Virus record (IMG/VR): IMGVR_UViG_3300034284_002720
Location: 1-64,000 of that record
Source: a virus
Length of the DNA stretch: 64,000 nucleotides
Reading direction: 5' to 3' (one strand)
Every line of letters begins with the position of its first letter. Position 1 is the first letter of the stretch. A model generated the notes under the pieces. It ran no database searches and was not told the origin of the DNA. It saw only the letters and a list, made by a program, of their open reading frames with translations. Below are positions 1-7,339 of this stretch, piece after piece. Made by a program: the position numbers and the translations under genes.

Positions 1-418
1 GCATCGTACGCTTGAACGTCGGTGCCGATCACAACGCCGAGCGTTGTGCGGGCGTCCGACGCACTGGCGTCGTCAACAAGCGATCTGCCGAAGCTGGACA
101 GCGTGGTCACCGCAGCTGTGCCCGCACCCGTGAAGTACGGGAGAGCGTCAGCAGCGCTGGTCAGGCCAGCGATAGCAGCCAACTCAGCATCGTACGCCTG
201 AACGTCGGTGCCGATCACAACGCCGAGCGTTGTGCGGGCGTCCGACGCGCTGGTGTCGTCGAGAAGGCCACGAGCAAAGCTCGTCATCGTTGTTGTCGTC
301 GCTGTGCCCGCACCTGTGAAGTACGGAAGAGCGTCAGCCGCACTGGTTGTGCCGGCAAGAGCCGCCAACTCAGCATCGTACGCCTGAACATCCGTTCCGA
401 TCACGAGGCCGAGGTTTG
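1..418 (-). repeat. 186-bp tandem repeat in fibre gene
   Basis: Nearly identical segments start at 1, 187 and 373, a period of 186 bases or 62 codons, and continue off the left edge. Each unit encodes the same GTDVQAYDAELAA and TSAADALPYFTGAG motifs. Unit number cannot be read because the window cuts the array. In-frame repeats like this commonly change fibre length by recombination. Confidence 0.85.
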
Positions 419-1331
419 AGCGAGCACCCGAGGCGTCCGTAGCTCCCGTGCCGCCATAGCTGAGCCCGACCGTTGTACCATTCCAAGTTCCCGTCGTCAC
501 CGTGCCGAGCGTGGTGATGCTGGACTGACCGGCATAGGTGCTGGCAATGTCGACGCTGTCGGAATTGACAGTGATTCTGTCAGCAGTGCCGCCAACATCA
601 AGAGTGTTTCCACTCTTTGTGAGGCCGGCGCCGGCTGTAACCGAGCCCGCACCACTAAACTGCGCGAAAGCAAGCGAGGTCGTTCCGACTGTGATCGCCC
701 CGTCTGTGGTCAAAACCCAACCGCTGTCCTGATTAACCGTGCCTTGCTCCACGAATGTGAAGAGACCAGATGTAACATCGGCATCGGCGTTGGCATCGTC
801 GGCTCTCGTCCAAGAACCAGCAGCAACGACATAAATGCCGTTCTGGCTGGCTGTGGTCTGATTCTTGACTAGCACGCGGTTACCGGCGACCAAGGATACG
901 CCGTCAACTTCCTGCTCGCCCGACAATGTGATGTTTCCAGTCGTCGCAACCCTGACCGAATCCTTGACGTCCAAGCCTTGCTTGACAGCGTCAACATACT
1001 CCAAGGTCGCTAGTCTCTTGTTGTTCGCATAGACATCGCCACCGACATACAGGTCAGCACTGTCGGCAATTCTGACGTCGCCCGTTCCGTTCGGATCGAG
1101 CGTTATGTCGCCGTTCGCGTCGGTGGAGCTGATCGTGTTGCCGCTAAAATTGATGTTGTCAACTTGGCCGATTGAATAGGCCAAGCTATTCCAAGCGGTC
1201 GAGCCGTTGCCGATCTTGGCCTTCTTTGTGTCCGTCTCCAGACCCATCTCGCCAGCCGCCAGGACCGGATTGAGCTCCGTCCATGTTGCCGCAAGACCTC
1301 TGCGTATCTGAATAATTGTTTCTGCTGCCAT
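1..1331 (-). CDS. Tail fibre protein, 5' part (runs off left edge)
   Basis: About 443 N-terminal codons are present and the 3' end lies outside the window. ATG at 1331 follows an AAGGAG ribosome-binding site at 1341-1346. Residues 1-50 (IIQIRRGLAATWTE, then GEMGLETDTKKAKIG) match the N-terminal domain common in phage tail fibres and tropism determinants (IQxRRGTAAxWT...GExGxETDT). Residues about 122-227 (VATTGNITLSGEQEVDG, NGIYVVAAGSWTRADDAN) form a domain found in many phage tail proteins and again in the 30505-34038 protein. From about residue 305 on there are repeats of 62 residues with the motifs GTDVQAYDAELAA and ALPYFTGAGT, typical of fibre shafts. Codon use looks more GC-rich than in the neighbours, which suggests recent exchange. 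Fibre identity is firm; the receptor is unknown. Confidence 0.85.
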   Translation of the reverse strand, partial: MAAETIIQIRRGLAATWTELNPVLAAGEMGLETDTKKAKIGNGSTAWNSLAYSIGQVDNINFSGNTISSTDANGDITLDPNGTGDVRIADSADLYVGGDVYANNKRLATLEYVDAVKQGLDVKDSVRVATTGNITLSGEQEVDGVSLVAGNRVLVKNQTTASQNGIYVVAAGSWTRADDANADADVTSGLFTFVEQGTVNQDSGWVLTTDGAITVGTTSLAFAQFSGAGSVTAGAGLTKSGNTLDVGGTADRITVNSDSVDIASTYAGQSSITTLGTVTTGTWNGTTVGLSYGGTGATDASGARSNLGLVIGTDVQAYDAELAALAGTTSAADALPYFTGAGTATTTTMTSFARGLLDDTSASDARTTLGVVIGTDVQAYDAELAAIAGLTSAADALPYFTGAGTAAVTTLSSFGRSLVDDASASDARTTLGVVIGTDVQAYD

Positions 1332-1358
1332 CTTCTTTTTCTCCTTGGTTATTGCAAA

Positions 1359-1661
1359 TCACCCAGTCTCATCAAGATCGCCACCGTCAATTCTTTTAAC
1401 GTTGGCTTGAATGTATGTACTAATATTTGATATCTTTTCTGCTGGGATCTGAGGTATGTTTGATATTCTTATGCCTTGCTTAGGAACCCAGACCGCAGGC
1501 ACAGTAAAATTTTGTCTGTATTTCACGAGAGCAGAAGAGTTTTCTATCGTTCTGTCTTCAAGATCTTGAATCTGTTGAGTGGCGGAAATTATTTCCGCTT
1601 GCATTTTTTTTGCATTGGCCACCTTGCCTCTGGCCATCTCAAGTCTTGTTCTTGCATCCAT
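1359..1661 (-). CDS. Hypothetical 100-residue protein upstream of the fibre gene
   Basis: No family is recognised. The start is supported by AAGGAGGTTTAAA directly before the ATG at 1661. Residues 1-50 are charged and helix-prone (LEMARGKVANAKKMQAEI, QQIQDLED) and may form a short coiled coil; the rest contains prolines and hydrophobic patches. It ends 27 bases before the fibre ATG on the same strand, so the two are probably co-transcribed. A role as fibre chaperone or small virion protein is a guess from position. Confidence 0.7.
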   Translation of the reverse strand: MDARTRLEMARGKVANAKKMQAEIISATQQIQDLEDRTIENSSALVKYRQNFTVPAVWVPKQGIRISNIPQIPAEKISNISTYIQANVKRIDGGDLDETG

Positions 1662-1717
1662 TTTAAACCTCCTTGTTTAATGGATATCATCTCTATTCAT
1701 ATATATCGGATTGGGCA

Positions 1718-1746
1718 TTGTTTATTGCCGCAATCTCTGCTATAAT
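1718..1746 (+). promoter_or_regulatory. Sigma-70-like promoter
   Basis: TTGTTT at 1718-1723 and a perfect TATAAT at 1741-1746 are separated by 17 bases. It lies in the divergent gap between the minus-strand gene starting at 1661 and the plus-strand genes at 1840 and 2021. Confidence 0.65.
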
Positions 1747-1839
1747 TCCGTTTTTAGATGAATAGGAAAAAATGTGATCCACTACAAGTGCGATTTCGGC
1801 AATATTGAGTCTACCAACTACTTCATGGAAGACTATCAA

Positions 1840-2037
1840 ATGAAATCATTGGATAAATATGTGCTCTTAAAGCGTCGCAAAGATGGAACGAAGGAGCAGA
1901 TAGGCGAATGGATCGGGGCCGACTTCGTCTTGACTTCAAATGTTGAAATGTCAGAAAAAGAAATTTTGTGGTTGCAAACGGTCCGTGACATTACGACCAA
2001 AAGAATAGGAAACGACATCAATGGAACATATTTTTAA
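1840..2037 (+). CDS. Hypothetical 65-residue protein
   Basis: Not recognised. The ATG at 1840 is preceded by GGAAGA about 10 bases upstream; an in-frame GTG at 1774 after TAGGAAAAAAT would add 22 residues and is the alternative start. The protein has a basic start (KYVLLKRRKDGTKEQIGEW) and no cysteines or membrane segment. It follows the promoter at 1718-1746 and its end overlaps the next small gene by 17 bases, so both are probably translated from one early message. Confidence 0.6.
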   Translation: MKSLDKYVLLKRRKDGTKEQIGEWIGADFVLTSNVEMSEKEILWLQTVRDITTKRIGNDINGTYF

Positions 2038-2143
2038 ATTTTTAGCCAACAACGCCGTCGTCTTTGTGTGTGCTCTTGCTTTTCTTGTGGGCTATTTGAT
2101 TGGATTGAACTGGGACTGGCTGATCGCCGCCTCAGTCCATTAG
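2021..2143 (+). CDS. Small single-pass membrane protein, 40 residues
   Basis: ATG at 2021 lies inside the end of the preceding gene in another frame, with AGGAAA about 10 bases upstream. After a short charged start (MEHIFKFLANN) there is one long hydrophobic segment, VVFVCALAFLVGYLIGL, followed by NWDWLIAASVH. It looks like a one-segment membrane peptide. Function is unknown; nothing marks it as a holin. Confidence 0.6.
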   Translation: MEHIFKFLANNAVVFVCALAFLVGYLIGLNWDWLIAASVH

Positions 2144-2150
2144 CGTGCCT

Positions 2151-2441
2151 CTATCGCTCTCCGCCCCCCCCGATCTTTCTGTGCTCTGTATTGATCATGT
2201 TCTCTATTTCGCCGAGAGCGTTTTTAGCTTGAACTTCGCTCATCTTGGCGACCGATGAGGATTTTTCTGCCGTCCACTGCTTGTAAATATCGTCCACAGA
2301 CCTTCTTCGCACTTTTTTATCTTCTATTTCTGATATTTCATGCAATACGCCAATCAACTTTCGCTTCACCCCTTGCATGTGATGCCCCGTGCAACATTCA
2401 ATAGCCCTTCCTATCACTCTCTTCATCTCTTCGTTTTTCAA
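2151..2441 (-). CDS. Hypothetical 96-residue protein downstream of terminase
   Basis: Not recognised. The start is probably TTG at 2441, because GAAAGGGGGC sits just upstream; an in-frame ATG at 2426 has no such site. It begins 13 bases after the terminase stop, so the two are probably co-transcribed. The protein is charged and largely helical, with cysteines in ECCTGHH and a glycine/arginine-rich tail (GGGGER). A packaging accessory role is possible from position only. Confidence 0.65.
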   Translation of the reverse strand: MKNEEMKRVIGRAIECCTGHHMQGVKRKLIGVLHEISEIEDKKVRRRSVDDIYKQWTAEKSSSVAKMSEVQAKNALGEIENMINTEHRKIGGGGER

Positions 2442-2454
2442 TCAAGCCCCCTTT

Positions 2455-4269
2455 CTACCATCCAAATTCCTTGAGTATAGGACTGTTTTTTCTGCTGTCT
2501 TGCTTATCCTCGGCAAAAGAGTCCTCCCCAGATCTTATCTCAAACCAGTCAGAAACTCCTCCCTCGAGTATCTCTTTTTTTATGTCATCTACTGGTCTGT
2601 TTTTTGCAAGTATAGATTGTTCCGCGTACTCAATGTCCAGAGGCAATCCCCTTATTCTTTCGTCCCTGACATACAGAGCGAGGCACAAGGCCATGATTGC
2701 GTCGTCGTGCTTTCCTTTTATCGCCTCGGCTCGCTTTTTCTGGGGGCTGTATATGAAGGTCTTCAGCTCGTTCACTAAACGATGACTGTTTATCCTGACC
2801 GTTCCATTCATGAGTCTGTTCTGCATAGCCTCCAGGAATATTGGTCTGTTAGAGGGGCCCATTTTGATTCCCAACTTGGTGGATGACTTTCTACTTTCAT
2901 AATAGAGAGCTTCGTACCCCATGTCGTTGCTCAAGCTGTTTAAGACCGCACCTCCTACTGAATTGTTTTCTACCACCACGGTCGCCGTGTTGTAGTATAT
3001 GCCTATCTGGTTTATTATCTGGGCGAATACATTTGGAGGAACCAAATTGCTGTAGAATTCGGCGACTTGTTCTAGACTAACCGCGTCTATTATCTGGAAG
3101 CACGAGTTGTCGCCGTCCTTTCCGACTCCCTCGGCACAGTCCGCACCTATTATGTACTCGTGCCCCACCATTGGCTCTTTCCATATCCACAAGGCACCGT
3201 CATCCCACTGCTGCTTTTGCTGCGATTCATTTGTCCATTTAGAAAAGGCGGTCCTGACAGGAACCGTACTTCTGGCTCCTCTGTCGTATTGGCTTATCAC
3301 ATTTGAAGATATGTAAGTATCGCCCGAGCCCAAGAAATCTCGCAGCACTTCTTGTTGCCACCCCTTTTCCCCCAAGTTCGCCCTCATGGCAGCCGCCCAT
3401 TCGGGATTCGCATACACGGGGTGCTCCCAGTAGTCCAAGTCTATGATGTTAAAAAAATTTCTCCCGGCCTGGGCCTCATGGTATGTCTCCTCATACCAGT
3501 TCCCCAAACCATTGACGGTAGAGATTATCTCTATGTGTCCTCCCGTTGCGATCACGGGATACATCGCTTTCCAGTGTTCGTCCATTTTTTCTATGAATGC
3601 CGCCTCGTCTATCATGATGTATGTGGCAGACTTGCCTCGAGCCGCCTCGGGCGTATAGAAACATATTTTTGACCCTACATCGTTGAAACTCTTCTCGTGC
3701 TTTGTTATGTCTGCGTTATTTTTGTCATACATCCAGTAAGGAAAGTTGTCCATGGCCCTTCTGGCTATATCACCTGCGGCCAGAGCCTCTCGGTCCGTCT
3801 TTGACAGAAAGTATATCTGCTGGTCTTTTTGGAACATGCACTTCCAAAGTCCCCAGAGAACCGTGACGGTGCTTAGACCCCCCTGTCGGAACTTGCTTAT
3901 CATGTTGAATCTTTTGGATTCGTACTCCTTTATGACCCTCCGCTGGTATTTGTAGAGCACAAATGGGATCGTTCCGAACTTTGGGTGTAGGATTTTCACA
4001 TAGCGGTGGCAAAAATAGAAGAAACTTTTTGCGCACTTTATGACCTCTTCTATCTGCTTCTCGGCGGGGAAGGAATTAAGATCTTCAACTTTCTCGCCCA
4101 CGGGAATTCCGATTTCGTAGGGATCTAGTTCGTAATAAGTTGAATAAATTTCATCCCATTCGGGATGTTCGATCATCTCCTTTGTATTCCGAAATTTGAA
4201 ATAAAAGTCTTCAAAAGGCTCGGTGGGATAGGCCAACCCCTCGGGAAATTGATTTTTTCCATTTTGCAT
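2455..4269 (-). CDS. Large terminase subunit (gp17-like packaging ATPase-nuclease)
   Basis: This is the motor that pumps DNA into the prohead and cuts the concatemer. At 604 residues it has the usual family length. The ATPase domain shows the variant P-loop KFRQGGLST (126-134, of the RQxGxST type seen in many terminases that lack the classical GKT) and a Walker B segment YIMIDEAA (217-224, D221/E222). The nuclease domain has the RNase H-like acidic residues D377 in IIGADCAEG, E434 in VVVENNSVG and D522/D523 in KHDDAIMA. No Shine-Dalgarno sequence precedes the ATG; a TATAAT box ends 7 bases upstream. The first recognisable portal or capsid gene is outside the window. Confidence 0.95.
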   Translation of the reverse strand: MQNGKNQFPEGLAYPTEPFEDFYFKFRNTKEMIEHPEWDEIYSTYYELDPYEIGIPVGEKVEDLNSFPAEKQIEEVIKCAKSFFYFCHRYVKILHPKFGTIPFVLYKYQRRVIKEYESKRFNMISKFRQGGLSTVTVLWGLWKCMFQKDQQIYFLSKTDREALAAGDIARRAMDNFPYWMYDKNNADITKHEKSFNDVGSKICFYTPEAARGKSATYIMIDEAAFIEKMDEHWKAMYPVIATGGHIEIISTVNGLGNWYEETYHEAQAGRNFFNIIDLDYWEHPVYANPEWAAAMRANLGEKGWQQEVLRDFLGSGDTYISSNVISQYDRGARSTVPVRTAFSKWTNESQQKQQWDDGALWIWKEPMVGHEYIIGADCAEGVGKDGDNSCFQIIDAVSLEQVAEFYSNLVPPNVFAQIINQIGIYYNTATVVVENNSVGGAVLNSLSNDMGYEALYYESRKSSTKLGIKMGPSNRPIFLEAMQNRLMNGTVRINSHRLVNELKTFIYSPQKKRAEAIKGKHDDAIMALCLALYVRDERIRGLPLDIEYAEQSILAKNRPVDDIKKEILEGGVSDWFEIRSGEDSFAEDKQDSRKNSPILKEFGW

Positions 4270-4304
4270 ACATTCTATTATATGTGTCCAAAATAGATAT
4301 TGGT

Positions 4305-4499
4305 ATGGAAAACAAAAACGATTTGGGCGACAAAAGAAGGTTTATCGTCGTGACCTGTGCTTCATTTTGGCTGATTAAAACCATAATGGGCGGCGTGATA
4401 TATGCAACTTCGGCATTTTTCACGAAGCAGTGGTGGGAAAAGTGGAAGGCCCGTTCTATTAAATTTTTTGACATTGACCGGCACGGAAGGAATCAATAA
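4305..4499 (+). CDS. Small membrane-associated protein, 64 residues
   Basis: Not recognised. After a charged start the stretch FIVVTCASFWLIKTIMGGVIYATSAFF is hydrophobic enough for one membrane segment, followed by a basic, Trp-rich tail (KQWWEKWKARSIK). The ATG at 4305 lacks a clear Shine-Dalgarno sequence but has TAGATA 5 bases upstream; GTG at 4284 in frame is an alternative start. It is divergent from terminase. Confidence 0.5.
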   Translation: MENKNDLGDKRRFIVVTCASFWLIKTIMGGVIYATSAFFTKQWWEKWKARSIKFFDIDRHGRNQ

Positions 4500-4522
4500 G
4501 ATATTGGCAACAAGGCCAAATC

Positions 4523-4807
4523 ATGTATCATCATATTCTAAACAATTTGATTCCCGCCGATGACCTGCACTGGGACGATAATCAAAAAAGGTATGTGTCC
4601 CTTTCAGACGAAGAGACCAATCAAATAGTATCGGCTTGTCTCAATCAAGGCATGTCCGAACTAGATGATGTTCTGAAGGTTGTGGCCTGGTGCGGCCATG
4701 TGCGAATCGGCCAAATACTTTTTAAAAACTTCATAATGGGATCCGTAGAAATCTGCGGATTCGATGTGGATGGCGAACCTATGTTTACAAAGAAAGGCGA
4801 CCAATGA
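4523..4807 (+). CDS. Hypothetical 94-residue acidic protein
   Basis: Not recognised. The ATG follows AAGGCCAAATC. The sequence is mainly helical at first (LSDEETNQIVSACLNQ, SELDDVLKVVAWC) and then beta-like (GSVEICGFDVDGEPMF). Its stop overlaps the start of the ferritin-like gene (ATGA at 4804-4807), so the two are translationally coupled, and it may be a partner of that protein. Confidence 0.7.
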   Translation: MYHHILNNLIPADDLHWDDNQKRYVSLSDEETNQIVSACLNQGMSELDDVLKVVAWCGHVRIGQILFKNFIMGSVEICGFDVDGEPMFTKKGDQ

Positions 4808-5265
4808 CAATTGAAGAACTCGTGGATCTACTAACTTTAGATCTTTCTAATGAATATGCACATTGGCATTTTTACATGCAAGCGGCCACTAATGTGCGGG
4901 GATTGCACCGGCAAGAACTGAGCGAGTTCTTCTTGGAGCAAGCCGCCAGCGAAATGAAGCACATAGAGCAGTTCAGAAGGCTCATCACTGGCCTGAAGAC
5001 CAGGCGAGGCATCGCAGGTGGAGTCCCGTCCGATGTCGGATCTTTTAAGTCCGGAATGACTTGCCCGAAGGCTCTTCTGGAAGCCGCATTGCAAATGGAG
5101 AACGATGTGGTGAATAACTATGTCCTTCGTCATAGCCAGGCTGAAAATATCGGCTCTTGCGATGTTGATGCCACTTATGTCGCCCTGTTTCTGGAAGATC
5201 AGATCCTGGACAGCAGGGGCGATGCTGACAATATTCTTGAAATGCTAGAAAATGCTATTGACTAG
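4804..5265 (+). CDS. Ferritin-like four-helix-bundle protein
   Basis: At 153 residues it matches the ferritin/bacterioferritin superfamily. Helix A carries NEYAHWHFYMQAA (E17), helix B has the iron-ligand motif ExxH in ASEMKH (E50, H53), and helix C has QMENDVVNNY (E99). In helix D, FLEDQILDSRGD keeps E131/D132, but the histidine expected in the second ExxH is missing, so the di-iron site may be altered or half-formed. Possible roles are iron or oxidative-stress handling during infection, or a structural or regulatory use of the fold. The ATGA overlap couples it to the 4523 gene. Fold assignment is good; ferroxidase activity is uncertain. Confidence 0.75.
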   Translation: MTIEELVDLLTLDLSNEYAHWHFYMQAATNVRGLHRQELSEFFLEQAASEMKHIEQFRRLITGLKTRRGIAGGVPSDVGSFKSGMTCPKALLEAALQMENDVVNNYVLRHSQAENIGSCDVDATYVALFLEDQILDSRGDADNILEMLENAID

Positions 5266-5285
5266 CAGAACAGATCTGATAAGAT
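5258..5285 (+). promoter_or_regulatory. Sigma-70-like promoter TTGACT-N16-TAAGAT
   Basis: TTGACT (5258-5263) and TAAGAT (5280-5285) are 16 bases apart, about 37 bases before the ATG at 5323. The same two hexamers, 17 bases apart, occur at 55856-55884. Confidence 0.6.
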
Positions 5286-5322
5286 GTCTCTATACCTGAA
5301 CTTTAAGAAAGGAGTTCAATCA

Positions 5323-5601
5323 ATGTCGACAGGTTATTGTTTGGTCAGAAACCTCCCGGTCTGGAAGTTCTTTTACAAGGGAACCCACAGCAAGCCCATT
5401 CGCACGACCATTGCGGTCGTTGAGAACAAGGGCGATGTGGTGAAGGGATATGTCCTTCGCAGGGGCAACACGGTTTGCACCCGGCTCCAGGATGCTCCCA
5501 TCAAGTCCTTTAAGAAGAGCGAAATTGCTCCGGTTAAGGGAGGAGTTAAGTCCACGCTCAGCAAGCACACCTTGACCGATCTCATCGTTCACGGTGCTTG
5601 A
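5323..5601 (+). CDS. Small basic protein, 92 residues
   Basis: Not recognised. The ATG at 5323 has AAAGGAG 8-9 bases upstream; a longer reading from 5284 would bypass this site. The protein is strongly basic (KFFYKGTHSKPIRT, SFKKSEIAPVKGGVKS) and probably beta-rich, so nucleic-acid binding is possible. It has its own promoter at 5258-5285 and a strong terminator at 5625-5658, making a one-gene unit that is probably highly expressed. Confidence 0.75.
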   Translation: MSTGYCLVRNLPVWKFFYKGTHSKPIRTTIAVVENKGDVVKGYVLRRGNTVCTRLQDAPIKSFKKSEIAPVKGGVKSTLSKHTLTDLIVHGA

Positions 5602-5624
5602 TCTGACTCCTTTTTGATTGTTAC

Positions 5625-5658
5625 AAACCCCCCTGGCTTCGGCCAGGGGGGTTTTTTT
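5625..5658 (+). terminator. Intrinsic terminator
   Basis: A perfect 13-bp stem (AAACCCCCCTGGC against GCCAGGGGGGTTT) closes a TTCG tetraloop and runs into T7. This is the clearest Rho-independent terminator in the window; it ends the 5323-5601 unit. Confidence 0.95.
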
Positions 5659-5691
5659 GTACCAAAATTCAATTTTTTCTTGACGATCAAT

Positions 5692-5699
5692 TATAAATA
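5692..5699 (+). promoter_or_regulatory. T4-type late promoter box TATAAATA
   Basis: TATAAATA is an exact match to the T4 late promoter consensus and lies 39 bases before the ATG at 5739, with a strong ribosome-binding site between. No -35 hexamer at the usual spacing is present. Confidence 0.6.
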
Positions 5700-5738
5700 C
5701 ACATAGAAGGCGCGTGGGTATTAAACAAGGAGGACTAA

Positions 5739-6131
5739 ATGTCTGAATTCACGCTTGATGACGGAAGAAAGGCCGAGAAGGTGGAGAATACACCTGATTC
5801 GCTGACTAGGGTTACTGAAGTATTTGTTGAGCCCAAGCCGCAGAAAAAGCTGGCGCAGAGAGTCATCGAGCACTATTGCGTCTGTGAAAGAGAGACCGAA
5901 ACATTCGATGAGGTCACAGGAGAGGTGATCAACAGAATCTCGGAAAGAGTGTGCTGCGACCAAGGCAGATCGGAAGGTCTCTCGTCCGCCGCGTCGGTTT
6001 CTCACAAGTCGCCCATGCAACTAGTCGTTGAGGATAAGATTAAGTCAAAGACCCGCTACGATATGTATGTATTTGGCGCCATCGTGGGACTACAAGTTTT
6101 GGTCTTGGCGTATATCATTTTTTTCATGTGA
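5739..6131 (+). CDS. C-terminally membrane-anchored protein, 130 residues
   Basis: Not recognised. The start follows AAGGAGGACTAA and the late-type box TATAAATA. Residues 1-105 are soluble and charged with clustered cysteines (EHYCVCERE, RVCCDQG), and residues about 107-129 (YVFGAIVGLQVLVLAYIIFF) form one C-terminal membrane helix. The topology would be a cytoplasmic domain held at the membrane by a tail anchor. It is followed by a hairpin terminator at 6161-6190. Confidence 0.75.
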   Translation: MSEFTLDDGRKAEKVENTPDSLTRVTEVFVEPKPQKKLAQRVIEHYCVCERETETFDEVTGEVINRISERVCCDQGRSEGLSSAASVSHKSPMQLVVEDKIKSKTRYDMYVFGAIVGLQVLVLAYIIFFM

Positions 6132-6160
6132 CCTACAACGCACGGCCGTAGCTTAATTTC

Positions 6161-6190
6161 AAGCCCAGATTTCAAAATCTGGGCTTTTTT
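6161..6190 (+). terminator. Intrinsic terminator between convergent genes
   Basis: AAGCCCAGAT pairs with ATCTGGGCTT around a TTCAAA loop and is followed by a T-run. It ends the 5739-6131 gene and abuts the end of the convergent gene at 6194. Confidence 0.85.
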
Positions 6191-6193
6191 GTT

Positions 6194-6808
6194 TCACTCT
6201 ATTCCCCACCTTGATTTCATTTCCGACCACCAACTTTTCTTTTTTCTCTCCGACTCTCTCACTTGCTCCTCAAATTCATTTTCCTTCATCTTTCTCTGCA
6301 TGTCTTTTGCCTTATTGTACAAATTGTTTACCCAGCCCTCCCACTCATCTTTTGGAACATAGGAAACGATCTCTCCCTTTATCTCTTTGTACACCACATA
6401 TCCCTTGTGCAAGACAACAAGTTCCGCCTCTGAGTCCATGTATTTTATTTCAAGGTGCATTCCCCGACTGAGGCCATCAAAATACCACCCCACATTGTAT
6501 ATCCCATACGAAACCGGATCGGCTAGTTGAGCCCACTCGGCAGTTTCAGGCCTTAAGCTTCCATCAATGTTCATGATGGGGATTTTTTCTAGAAGTTCAG
6601 CGGAACTTCTAGGCTCACCGGCTTCCTCCTCGTACTCTAGATAGTTTGTGTCCACATATGCTCCGCCCTCAGAGTGGGACACTATCGGCTGACCCATCAT
6701 CTTTAGCACAACCCCTATCTTTCCGTTCTGACCGATGAGTCCTTTTTTATTTGCCTCTACGGTTCTTTGCTCTCGTATCCTTGCTTCTAGTTCTTCTTGT
6801 TTTGACAA
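6194..6808 (-). CDS. Hypothetical 204-residue charged protein
   Basis: Not recognised. TTG at 6808 is chosen because GAAGGAGATCCAA lies just upstream, inside the end of the mscL-like gene, so the two overlap by 62 bases. Both ends are charged helices (EELEARIREQRTVEANKKG, NKAKDMQRKMKENEFEEQ); the middle is mixed, with SEAELVVLHKGYVVYKEI. The C-terminus is Lys/Trp-rich (ERKKKSWWSEMKSRWG). It is co-transcribed with the mechanosensitive channel homologue and could act with it, though nothing in the sequence proves this. Confidence 0.7.
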   Translation of the reverse strand: MSKQEELEARIREQRTVEANKKGLIGQNGKIGVVLKMMGQPIVSHSEGGAYVDTNYLEYEEEAGEPRSSAELLEKIPIMNIDGSLRPETAEWAQLADPVSYGIYNVGWYFDGLSRGMHLEIKYMDSEAELVVLHKGYVVYKEIKGEIVSYVPKDEWEGWVNNLYNKAKDMQRKMKENEFEEQVRESERKKKSWWSEMKSRWGIE

Positions 6809-7289
6809 TTGGATCTCCTTCTACGATCATGTCTCCCGTACACAACGGACATTTTCTCGCAGCCGCATTTATGCGCCCACAACAGTGAGGGCAGTTCTTA
6901 AGGCTCGGTACTTCTCGATTTACGATCTGCCCAATCAACTTAATATAGAAGACATAGAGCAGCATCGATATTAGCAGAAAGTCAAAAAATACGCCGAAAA
7001 GGTGTCCCAACTCAAAATTCAGCCCCTTCACGGGAGTGAATGTCCAATTCCTCCATCCATCCCCCGTCTTTGAAACCAAAAATGTGAATATAGGCATGAC
7101 AAGATAATCCGATATCCCATGCACAACCTTATTGAAAGAGTTCCCAAGTATTATCCCCACAGACAACTTCAACATGTCATCCTTGAAGGCAAAGTTTCTG
7201 TACTCTCGCAGTTCCTTCTCTCCTATGAGCGATTTAATCTGCGCCTCTACTTCTTGATTCTTGCACATTGTTGAAAATTGATTGTACAT
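6747..7289 (-). CDS. mscL: MscL-like mechanosensitive channel with C-terminal zinc ribbon
   Basis: Residues 27-66 (REYRNFAFKDDMLKLSVGII, then SFNKVVHGISDYLVMP) closely follow the MscL N-terminal amphipathic helix and first membrane helix. Residues 95-121 (GHLFGVFFDFLLISMLLYVF) match the second membrane helix. Instead of the usual C-terminal helical bundle there is a zinc-ribbon pattern with CxxC at 133/136 and 147/150. MscL opens under membrane tension and releases solutes, so a phage copy could guard the cell against lysis from turgor or help lyse it late. There is no Shine-Dalgarno sequence at 7289, but TAAGAT lies 5 bases upstream; ATG at 7268 is an alternative. Confidence 0.85.
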   Translation of the reverse strand: MYNQFSTMCKNQEVEAQIKSLIGEKELREYRNFAFKDDMLKLSVGIILGNSFNKVVHGISDYLVMPIFTFLVSKTGDGWRNWTFTPVKGLNFELGHLFGVFFDFLLISMLLYVFYIKLIGQIVNREVPSLKNCPHCCGRINAAARKCPLCTGDMIVEGDPIVKTRRTRSKDTRAKNRRGK

Positions 7290-7339
7290 TTTTGATCTTA
7301 GTATCTAGATATCTTTGGGAACAAAAACAAGGAGGTTGT

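Noticed and set aside
12-419. Plus-strand frame with MNVGADHNAERCAGVRR repeats at the left edge
   Set aside because: It is the reverse of the tail-fibre repeats; the minus frame has the fibre domains and a good start.
2021-2143. Holin
   Set aside because: A single hydrophobic segment alone is not enough, and no endolysin or spanin is adjacent.
2455-4269. Terminase inactivated because the P-loop lacks GKT
   Set aside because: The RQxGxST variant is usual in many active terminases and the Walker B and nuclease residues are intact.
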